Shown one piece after another: positions 21,734 to 29,800 of a stretch of DNA of 30,442 nucleotides. The stretch covers positions 1 to 30,442 of the forward strand of contig DATKZS010000236.1 of the NCBI GenBank assembly GCA_035527835.1, in the 5' to 3' direction. Positions within the stretch are counted from its first letter, which is position 1, and each line of letters starts with the position of its first letter. The position numbers and the translations under genes were made by a program. The DNA comes from DATKZS01 sp035527835 [NCBI: bacterium]. Its GTDB lineage: Bacteria; RBG-13-61-14. The notes under the pieces are model-generated. The model was not told where the DNA came from, made no database searches, and saw nothing but the letters and a program-made list of their open reading frames with translations.

Positions 21734-23353
21734 ATGAAAATGAGCGCGAAAGGAATCGGGAACAAACGCCCGGCCGTGACGGGCAAGTCGCAACTTTACG
21801 TGGTGGGCGGAGGGATGGCCGGGCTTTCGGCCGCCGTCTTCGCCATCCGGGACGGCGGCCTGGCGGGAAAGAACGTCCATATCTTCGAGGTGCTGGACGT
21901 GCTGGGCGGGGCGCTGGAAGGCGGCCTCACGCCCGACAAATATTACGTCAGCCGCGCGGATTGGAAATTCAATATCGAGGCCTACCAGTGCATGTGGGAC
22001 GTCCTGTCCGCCGTTCCTTCGCTGACCGACCCGGATGTGTCGGTGAAGGACGAGATCTTTGAATATAACCGGACGCACAAGAAGAACGCGCGGTCCCGGC
22101 TGATTGACAAGGACCGGAACGTGGACCACGTGGCCACCATGGGCCTGACCTGGGGGCAGCGGCTCAAGTTTCTCCAGCTCCTCTTCATTCCCGAGAGCCG
22201 GATCGAAAACCGCCGGATTGACTCCTGGTTCGAGCCCCCGTTCTTCGAGACCAATTTCTGGAAGGTATTCAACTCGATGTTCGCGATCGAGTACTGGAAC
22301 GACCTCGTGGAAATGAAGCGCTACATGCGGCGCTTCATGCATGGTTTCCACCGCATGGCCTCGGGCCAGGCAGAGGTTGTGACCCCGTACCACAATTACG
22401 ACTGCATGGTCCGGCCGATGCAGAAATGGCTCGGCGATCGGGGCGTCAGCTTCGAGATGGGCTGCAAGGTCACGGACCTGGATTTCAAGCCGTCCCCGGA
22501 TGAGCTGACCGTGGAACGGATCCACTACGTCCGGAACGGAGAGGACAAGGAGATCGCCCTTGACGAGGGCGACTTCGTGTTCATCACCAACGGCTCGATG
22601 ACCGCGGACTCGCGGCGCGGCTCCATGACCGAGCCCCCGGCCCTGGAAACCAGGAAGCTGGACGGGTCCTGGACCCTGTGGGAAAACCTCGCCCAAAAGC
22701 GGCCGGGCCTGGGAGACCCGTCCGCTTTCAACAGCCACATAGATCAATCAAAATGGATAACCTTTATTGTCAACAGCCGGGACCCGACGTTCCTCAAACT
22801 CTACGAGCAATTCACCGGCAACAAGCCGGGCCAGGCGGACATGGTCACCTTCCGGGACTCCAACTGGCACATGTCAGTCCTCGTGCCGCACCACCCGCAC
22901 TTTCTCGGCCAGCCCGAGGACCTGTATCTTTGGGCCGGATGCGGGCTCATCCCGGACCAGCCGGGAAACTACGTGAACATCGAGATGACCGAATGCAGTG
23001 GCCGCGACCTGTTGACCGAGGTCTGCCACCACTTCGGGTTCGAAAAAGAGCTGCCCCACATCCTCGAGACCTCGACCTGCATCCCCAGCATGATGCCCTA
23101 CGAAATGAGCCACTTCCTGCCCCGGAAAAGAAGCGACCGGCCACCGGTGGTGCCCGATGGCTCCACCAACCTGGCCTTCATGGGGCAGTTCGTGGAGAGC
23201 GACGAGTGCGTCATGCTGGTCGAGTCATCGGTCAGATGCGCCCAGATGGCCGTGTATTCGCTCTTCAATGTGGACAAGAAAGTCCCGCCGGTTTACACGT
23301 CCCTCCATAATCCCGCGGTCTGGGCCAAGGTGCTGGCCACCTTGCTCAAGTAG
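21734..23353 (+). CDS. ohyA: Oleate hydratase family flavoprotein
   Basis: The 539-residue protein matches the oleate hydratase (myosin-cross-reactive antigen) family from end to end. The FAD loop is VVGGGMAGLSAAVFA near 23-37. Family landmarks are DVLGGALEG, the WDVLSAVPSL stretch, EYWNDLVEMKRYMRRF, FVFITNGSMT, and near the C-terminus IPSMMPYEMSHFLPR and NLAFMGQFVE. Known members add water to the cis-9 bond of oleate to give 10-hydroxystearate, as detoxification or lipid turnover. The segment before WDVL reads SRADWKFNIEAYQCM where typical members have an RGGRE/RGGRM-type motif, so activity is not certain. GGGGG lies before ATG 21734. Confidence 0.88.
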   Translation: MKMSAKGIGNKRPAVTGKSQLYVVGGGMAGLSAAVFAIRDGGLAGKNVHIFEVLDVLGGALEGGLTPDKYYVSRADWKFNIEAYQCMWDVLSAVPSLTDPDVSVKDEIFEYNRTHKKNARSRLIDKDRNVDHVATMGLTWGQRLKFLQLLFIPESRIENRRIDSWFEPPFFETNFWKVFNSMFAIEYWNDLVEMKRYMRRFMHGFHRMASGQAEVVTPYHNYDCMVRPMQKWLGDRGVSFEMGCKVTDLDFKPSPDELTVERIHYVRNGEDKEIALDEGDFVFITNGSMTADSRRGSMTEPPALETRKLDGSWTLWENLAQKRPGLGDPSAFNSHIDQSKWITFIVNSRDPTFLKLYEQFTGNKPGQADMVTFRDSNWHMSVLVPHHPHFLGQPEDLYLWAGCGLIPDQPGNYVNIEMTECSGRDLLTEVCHHFGFEKELPHILETSTCIPSMMPYEMSHFLPRKRSDRPPVVPDGSTNLAFMGQFVESDECVMLVESSVRCAQMAVYSLFNVDKKVPPVYTSLHNPAVWAKVLATLLK

Positions 23354-23364
23354 GTTAAGTGATG

Positions 23365-23620
23365 GTGCTGTCCAAAATGAATAGACCGGAAAACCGCCAA
23401 GGCGCCAAGAACGCCAAGAATCATGATTTTAAATCAAACCAAGGCCGGCTCCTGGCAAAAGATTTTTTCTTGGCGCTCCCGCCGGCCGGTTCGCCAAGCA
23501 GGTCGGGGCCAAAGCCATGGAGCTTCTTTAAGTCCCGGCGCGAAGAAACACCAGGTTTTGATTGGCGATCCTTGACGGTCTTTGCGCCTTGGCGTTTTTC
23601 TTAGCGGCTATTTTAGAGAA
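23365..23620. repeat. Family B long hairpin element, copy 2 (inverted)
   Basis: The left arm (GTGCTGTCCAAAATGA at 23365, then CGCCAAG units at 23394-23418) corresponds to the reverse complement of the right arm of copy 1. The right arm (23560-23618) corresponds to its left arm. The centre also aligns in reverse orientation, including the CTTGGCGCTCCCGCCGGCCG block at about 23469-23488. The copies are diverged but full length. The element fills the 306-bp gap between ohyA and the next gene; nothing else is visible there except a ribosome site at 23647. Confidence 0.83.
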
Positions 23621-23659
23621 GAGTGGTTCAGGGACCACCGAGCATAAGGAGGCTCTGCC

Positions 23660-24925
23660 ATGAAATATCTTGAAAAGCTTCTCCATGACTTTTCCGACAC
23701 CCCCAGGGAGATAATCCTCCATGCCGACATGCTGCGGCGGGGCATCAGGGAAACACAGGACCTGATAGATGCCGGCGATTACGCCAGCATCACCGGGATC
23801 TCAACCAAGCTGCAGGGCTTGGCGGGCCAGAAAAAGCCCACTCCCAGCATGTTCCATTTCAAAGGGACTAATGTTTCGGTTGACATCAAGATTGACCCGA
23901 CCAGCCCCTATGAAATCAAGAAGCAGGACGGAAAATTATACCTTGATGGCGGCGGCCAGAATTTCGGAGAGATCTGGTTCGCCAAACGGGCGTCCTACAC
24001 CGACAAGCAAACCGATGACGGAGAGCAATGCGCGGCCCTGCTGCTGCAGCGGGGCCCTTACTGCCTCATGGTAAATCCCCTGGAATTTTGCGCCTACTAT
24101 AAAAACGGCGAGGCCTGCAAATACTGCATCCTGGCCTTTGCCATGGACGCGGGAGTGAAGGCCAACCTGATGAAACCGGTCCCGGATCCTGAGATGATCG
24201 CCCAGGCCGTCGAGTATGCCTGTCAGGACATAAACCTCAAGGACCTGAAACTCTGCGGCGGCGCCCTCTACGACCTCAAGAAAGAGGCCGTCCATTACAA
24301 GAAATGCCTGGAGGCCATCCTCAAGCGCATCGCCCCGCCCGAGGAGATCCAGATCTTTTCGCAGGCCTTCGATGAGGAAGACATGAAGGACCTGAAAGCG
24401 CTCGGCGCCACCACGATCATATATAATATCGAGGTCTGGAACGAGAGTCTCTGGCCCGAGCTGTTACCCGGCAAGACCAAGGCCATTGGCCGGGCCGAAT
24501 GGATCAAGCGGCTGGAAAAGGCCGTCGCCATCTTCGGCCGCGGCAGAGTGGGCACCGGTTTCGTGGGCGGGTTCGAGTGTGCGCCCCGGCCTGGATTCCT
24601 TTCGCAGGAGCAGGCGCTCAAGTCATACCTCGAGGGATTCGAGTACTTAATCGAGCGGGGGATTCTCCCCTGGTTTACGGTCTGGACCGCGGTGCCGATC
24701 GCGGGCGGTTTCAATCCCGGCGATCCTCCATCCACCGAGTGGTATCTTCGTCTGGGGCTTGGTCTCCATGAGTTGTTGGACCAATACGATTTTTATAAGG
24801 ACCTGGGGTTCCCCCGAATGGGCGTGGACCCGCCCACGTTAGGGCTCTATTGCTACTACTGCTTCAGCATGACCTTCACCCGCGATTACCCCCGGCTGAT
24901 CGGGCGCAAGGATCAGGCAGCTTGA
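23660..24925 (+). CDS. Atypical radical SAM protein (Cx8CxxC)
   Basis: The protein has 421 residues with AAGGAGG before ATG 23660. The putative [4Fe-4S] motif is Cys144, Cys153, Cys156 (CAYYKNGEACKYC), a Cx8CxxC variant of the usual CxxxCxxC. A barrel follows: LKLCGGALYD near 193-202 fits the SAM-binding Gly-rich strand, then IYNIEVWNE and GTGFVGGFE. An N-terminal region of about 120 residues precedes the motif. A second Cys-rich spot (YCYYCFS) lies near the C-terminus and might bind another cluster. I cannot name the substrate. It has no close partner upstream and is followed by a lipid-binding-type protein. Confidence 0.85.
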   Translation: MKYLEKLLHDFSDTPREIILHADMLRRGIRETQDLIDAGDYASITGISTKLQGLAGQKKPTPSMFHFKGTNVSVDIKIDPTSPYEIKKQDGKLYLDGGGQNFGEIWFAKRASYTDKQTDDGEQCAALLLQRGPYCLMVNPLEFCAYYKNGEACKYCILAFAMDAGVKANLMKPVPDPEMIAQAVEYACQDINLKDLKLCGGALYDLKKEAVHYKKCLEAILKRIAPPEEIQIFSQAFDEEDMKDLKALGATTIIYNIEVWNESLWPELLPGKTKAIGRAEWIKRLEKAVAIFGRGRVGTGFVGGFECAPRPGFLSQEQALKSYLEGFEYLIERGILPWFTVWTAVPIAGGFNPGDPPSTEWYLRLGLGLHELLDQYDFYKDLGFPRMGVDPPTLGLYCYYCFSMTFTRDYPRLIGRKDQAA

Positions 24926-24987
24926 CTCCGCGGACTTTTTATTTTCCAAACGGCCATTCATGCCGCGAGGCGGCGCCTTGAAATCAT

Positions 24988-25090
24988 GAAGATTTTATCA
25001 GACAGGATTAACAGGATTTACCGGATGAAAAAACAGGAGCCGTATTCTGAAAATCCGGTTGATCCTGTTAATCCTGTCTTGAAATTCTTC
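24988..25090. repeat. Family C hairpin of 9-bp units
   Basis: The left arm (24988-25026) contains CAGGATTAA, CAGGATTTA and CCGGATGAA units with 9-bp period. The right arm (25053-25090) is its reverse complement with few changes, including GATCCTGTTAATCCTGTC. Left of it, 24939-24989 repeats the 51 bp that precede family G. The element ends 10 bp before the likely start of the next gene. Confidence 0.85.
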
Positions 25091-25099
25091 TGGCGGATA

Positions 25100-25708
25100 A
25101 TGATCGCGCTGGCGCTTTGCATCCTGGCGCCGCCGCCCCTGCGCGGAGTTGAAAAGCCGCCGCTCGACCTTTCGCCGGAGGACCGGGCCGTCCTGGAAAA
25201 GGGCGAATTGGTGATGAAGGTGGAGGAATTCAAGGACGCCAAGGGCAATTTATGCCATCGGCTCCGGACCTACCGCATCATCGCCGTCCCTCCCGAGGAG
25301 GTCTGGAAGGTGCTGAGCGAGCCGGAAAAAGACCGCGAATGGATCCCCGGGATGGACGTGAGCGAGGTCATGAACAGGGGCAAGGACCAAGTTGACGTTC
25401 ATTACGAGGTCACGGTGCTGTTCATGGTATTTCAGTTCAACATCCACCGCGTCTTTCACCCGGACATCCTGTTCATCAAGAATGACCTGATCGAGGGCAT
25501 GGAAAACGATTTGACAATGGCCGATTCCTATTATGCGCTCTACCCCGCGGATGACGGCAAGAAGACCATCATGAACTATTCGCTGCGCCTGGCCGTCAGC
25601 TCAAGCATCCCCAAAGCCGTCGAGGATTGGTTCGCCAAGATGAGCAGCAAGGGATGGATGGAAAACCTCAAAAAACGGGCCGAAAGCAAGGGGACCTGGA
25701 AAAAATAA
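25100..25708 (+). CDS. Exported SRPBCC/START-like protein
   Basis: The protein has 202 residues from ATG 25100. This start gives a signal peptide (MIALALCILAPPPLRGVE, about 1-18); an upstream frame would only translate the family C hairpin. The rest has the SRPBCC (polyketide cyclase/START) layout: IIAVPPEEVWKVLSEPEKDREW, a beta-rich middle with VHYEVTVLF, and a C-terminal helix (PKAVEDWFAKMSSKGWMENL). Such domains bind hydrophobic ligands in a deep pocket. Export suggests lipid or isoprenoid binding in the periplasm or outer membrane. It lies 174 bp after the radical SAM gene. Confidence 0.75.
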   Translation: MIALALCILAPPPLRGVEKPPLDLSPEDRAVLEKGELVMKVEEFKDAKGNLCHRLRTYRIIAVPPEEVWKVLSEPEKDREWIPGMDVSEVMNRGKDQVDVHYEVTVLFMVFQFNIHRVFHPDILFIKNDLIEGMENDLTMADSYYALYPADDGKKTIMNYSLRLAVSSSIPKAVEDWFAKMSSKGWMENLKKRAESKGTWKK

Positions 25709-25780
25709 CCGGCGGCTCAAAATCCAAGGCCAGGGCGCCGGGAGGCATTCCGATTTTTTGCCGGCGCGCGAAAACAGCCT

Positions 25781-25806
25781 AAGGCCGGTTTACCGGCCTT
25801 TCGTCT
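25781..25806 (+). terminator. Terminator-like hairpin after the SRPBCC gene
   Basis: AAGGCCGGT and ACCGGCCTT (25781-25800) form a strong 9-bp stem with a very short loop, followed by TCGTCT. It lies 72 bp after the stop. A second short palindrome, ACAGGTTGATAACCTGT, is at 25841-25857. Between 25807 and 25994 I see no gene. Confidence 0.45.
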
Positions 25807-25994
25807 GGGGCCAGGCCCGTGCTTTAGCGCGGGTAGTAGAACAGGTTGATAACCTGTGCTCCGACCCCGTTTCAACCGGGTTCTCGTAAAAAAAGCATTT
25901 ATCCGGCGGCTCAAGCCAAAACAAGAAAAGGACGTTAAAACGCCCTCCCTCCTCCCCGCCGCCCCCCCGACACCCGCCATAAATGACGGGCCTG

Positions 25995-26135
25995 AATTGG
26001 GGACAGCCACCTTTTCGGATGGCAACTTATTGATATAATTCATGAATATCAGAGCATCATGCACTTGCAATATGGTATTGATAATAACTTTAATTATCAA
26101 TAGGTTACGAATCTAAATGGTGGCTGTCCCCAATT
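25995..26135. mobile_element. Family I MITE-like element with perfect 17-bp ends
   Basis: AATTGGGGACAGCCACC (25995-26011) and GGTGGCTGTCCCCAATT (26119-26135) are perfect inverted repeats around a 107-bp AT-rich core, which itself contains TTGATAAT/ATTATCAA. No transposase is encoded. Similar GGGGACAGCCACC ends occur next to Y1/REP-type transposases in other genomes, from general knowledge. It marks the left border of the AT-rich region. From 26136 to 26305 there is only a small CGGGG/CCCCG hairpin and no convincing gene. Confidence 0.7.
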
Positions 26136-26305
26136 TCCCCAATTTCCGGGGCTATAAAACCCCGAAGGAGGTTCGCCAAGAATACGATAAATTAGCGGCG
26201 AGAAGTGTCCAAAAACAGGGGGTACACTACATACGAAGCATTTTATTGCCTTCCCGAGTCATCACCAGAACTGCAAACAATCAACCTGTCACTTTGCATA
26301 GGCCT

Positions 26306-26869
26306 TTACTTTATGGAATTATCTATTTGGGTCAATAACTTGAGCATTTCATCATATTCCTTCGTGGTGGTTATATCTACTCCTTTTGGTCCCCACATTT
26401 TACATTTAATGGCCGTATTTCCTCTTCCGAAATATATTTGTACGCTTCGGGGCTCAGGGTCGTCATCATCAATTTTAAAAGCGCAATTCTTATCACCTAG
26501 CTTAATATCAGCTAGCCGTTTTCTTTTTTTATACTTGTAAAATACTCTTTCGCAGTCCACTAATGGCACGTACAGATCCTGATATTTTGTGAATAATGGA
26601 TAATTTCCAAGGTCAAGGTTAATTTGGTAATCTCCAAACTGAAAGCTATAATACGCCGAATTCCAAATTATACCGAGTCCAAAGTCACTTTTTCTATAAC
26701 TAATATTAATCGCTTTTAATTGAGCTTCTATATTTACCACATCCTTTTTGAAATGCATACAATTGATTGTCAAATAGATTAATAATATAAGTATTATACT
26801 AAATAATAGCCCGATTGCATAGAATGTAACTATTATCGTCTTCTTAATGATCTTATTCTTTATTTTCAT
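26306..26869 (-). CDS. Small AT-rich membrane-anchored protein, possible partner of the upstream giant
   Basis: The protein has 187 residues from ATG 26869, with GAGGGG 8 bp before it; the preceding stop codon ends 14 bp upstream. A longer frame from 26923 overlaps the giant gene and lacks such support. A basic start (MKIKNKIIKK) is followed by one strong membrane helix at about 12-36 and a soluble domain with mixed charge. Base composition is very low (13 G+C in 60 bases at 26761-26820), unlike the GC-rich genes to the left. I do not recognise the family. Its tight coupling to the giant gene suggests an immunity, anchoring or chaperone role, which is only inferred. Confidence 0.72.
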   Translation of the reverse strand: MKIKNKIIKKTIIVTFYAIGLLFSIILILLIYLTINCMHFKKDVVNIEAQLKAINISYRKSDFGLGIIWNSAYYSFQFGDYQINLDLGNYPLFTKYQDLYVPLVDCERVFYKYKKRKRLADIKLGDKNCAFKIDDDDPEPRSVQIYFGRGNTAIKCKMWGPKGVDITTTKEYDEMLKLLTQIDNSIK

Positions 26870-26883
26870 TGCGATGTGCCCCT

Positions 26884-29800
26884 CTAATAAACACGACCAT
26901 AAATTACAGGAAGGTTTTGCCATATGGATTCAACATTAACACCCATTATATCGGCGTACTGCCTTTCACTAAAGTTTCCGATAAAATAATAATAGTCTTC
27001 TCCGTCTTTATATTTAAGCATTGCGTCATAGACATACCTTGTGTCGTAACTACCCGCGGGATATTCATTAACGTAATGCTCAACAAATGACGTATCTACT
27101 ATCGAATCAGGAGAAATGACGCCGCTAAATACAAAATCATCACTATGGTAAGTGTCAAAGTGCCTTGAATTCATATCAACTCCAATCGATTTAAGCATGA
27201 AATTAGTTATTGAGTTATATTCCTTGCAATCCGCACCAATGGCCGATTGAGATGGGTAAGTTAAATCAACGATAAAATTTGTTAGATCAAACCTGAAATA
27301 ACTGAATAAATATGGTGCTCGCGTGAAATCTGAATATTTGACTGTATCAGTAGGTAGTTTGGTAGCACCATAATCCAGTTGTCTGGGGCTTTTACTGAAA
27401 TACAATGAATCCGAGACCATCCACCAGGAATTAAATGCACCCTTGGTGATACAGGCTCTGATGCCATCGGGAGTGCTGTAATCAGAATCGCAAGCGTCAA
27501 GCAGGGAAAAAGACAATTCAAGAGGCACCAACCAATCAATGAAAGTATCCAAAGAATAATCCAAGGGGTGTTCATGTAGTGAATATATACGATGATACGT
27601 TTCTTCAATTTCAATTGTATTGCCAGTCAAGCTGGTATTGCCGTAATCTATATCGCTAACCTGCCATTTGTAATGGTTCATTGAGGCCATGACTGTACTG
27701 ACCGAAGTATCAGAGTACAGGACTTCATAGGGATAAAGTTGACTTAGAATGCCACAATTAATTGATTGTGATGCCACATCTCCATAAGGACAGGAGTTGG
27801 ATGACGTGGTGCCGTCACAGACAGCGCCAAGGTCAAAGGAATCAAGGCCGGAGCATTCATACTCGACCTTGAAGCTTAGTTTCTCGCCTTTAAGGACTGC
27901 GGTGGGAGCGGTAATAGAATCTCCATAGTGCTCATGGGTCGGCATTATTTCCCTGGCATGCCTGATCCATTCCGGATCAGGAACGTCCTTTGCGCCCAGT
28001 CCGTTGTAAAGGTCAATCTCTCGTACACCGGAAGCCCATACGTCACGCATCACATCAATCTGCTTTATCTTCACCGACCCAACCCGGAACTCAAGCTCCT
28101 CAAACGGAATGTCTTCATTATCTTCATCGGGCGGGCCATATGGTTCGTTGCGCTCGGTCCAGAGGGTGCGGGAATAGACGGCGCTCAATTTGACGTCGGC
28201 GCCGCTGGCGTCCTCCCGGAATATCAAATCCACAATGCGGTCTGTCTGCGCCGGAACCAGGAAATACTTGTAAGAGCCGCTGGTTTCATAATCCTGGATC
28301 TGCGTCCAGTCAAATGCGTCCGCGCCATTGCCGAACGGCTCGCTCTCGACCTTGAGCCACCAGTCAAGATCGAGCGTGTTATGGAGGGATACTTTTATTT
28401 CCTGCTCCGAGGTCAGCGCTATTCCACCATCTTCTAGTGAGCGGGAAGACCCGTCCTTGGATATGACTTGCGCCGAAATAAGGGTATCCCCATTTTTATT
28501 GAATGAATAATAAGTGTTAATTATCATCTGCGCATCTTTAAATAATTGATAATATAATCTGGAATAGTTGCCTGAATATCCCGGCGCCCAGTAAGCCATC
28601 GCCTGATCGGTTGTTGACGAGAAGGCGACCGTAACGGATGAACCGGTTTCAGGCAACCCAATATCCCAAGGATCCGCGGCCACTCTTCCCGTACCATAAT
28701 AGTTTTTAAGCTTCAAGCTGTAATGCTCATCCGAGAATGGCTCGGCTTTAAGCCAAATTGAATTGCCTTCACTCACGCTTACCATTTTAAACAGGCGCAC
28801 CGGATAAGGATATGGAATAACACGCCAGACTTCTTGGCCTTGAGTAGTGTCGCTCATTCTCCACGGGTTGCTTTCGTTAAAAACGCCCCGCAAAATTGTG
28901 ACACTGCCAGTTGACCACCACCCGGTAAAATCCATGCCGGTCAGGGTGCAGGAGTCCTCAAGCGATGGATAGCCATCCGCGACTACGTCAAGCGTGTTGA
29001 TCTCTTCAGGGATATCGTACATGACCCAAATGAAGAACACAAAGCCACTTGTGTCCGTTGACAACGAAATATCGGATTGCCAGTTTAAAGAATCATCATA
29101 AATGGTCGGATGAATGATCCCGCTACTGTAAATAATATTTAAATCATTAAGGGTTGAGTAATTGCTGGATATATTGACTTTTTGATTGGCAACCGGGTTG
29201 CCGTAAACATCTTCAACCACCACAATCGAATCGGGTTGAGGGGTCCAGCAAAGCCAATTGCCAGCCGGCAATCCAATAAAGGCATAGCCATAATAACATT
29301 CAACGAGGGCTTCTTTATTAATTATAGATAGCGCGGCCGGCTCACCGGCGAAGGCCCTGGCCTTTTCAAAGATGTCGCTGACCGTATCGCCGTCGGGAGT
29401 ATAGGCCACGGCGCGAAGCTCATAGATATTGGCCATGGATTTGAAGGGGTCCTCGGTTTTTCTCTGGACGGCTTCGGCGCGGCAACCATCGCAATCAATG
29501 GAGTCGCCGACATTAATTGTAACCACCGTGGACCCGCTGGCGTTCAGGGTGAATAACTTGTATTTGAGGCCGCCGTCAAAGTAGCCGGGATTATCTTCCG
29601 CAATGGTGACCATGACCGTGGAGCCGTCGGGGGCAAGGCCATAGATATTATTGCGGGCCTTAAGCGGGATTGATATCGTTCCTCCAGCCACGCCGTCAAC
29701 CGGATTGGCCCCGAAATCAAGATGAAATATGCCTTGAATCGAGTCCCCTTCAACCTCTTGCACGTCCTCGCTGTAGGCGGAGAACTGGACGTAACCGGCG

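Noticed and set aside
25717-26100. A 127-codon minus-strand frame
   Set aside because: It crosses the terminator-like hairpin, other palindromes and half of family I, so the product is read-through of repeats.
26117-26338. A 73-codon frame on the plus strand after family I
   Set aside because: It begins inside the terminal repeat and has no ribosome site or recognised domain; it may be a remnant at most.
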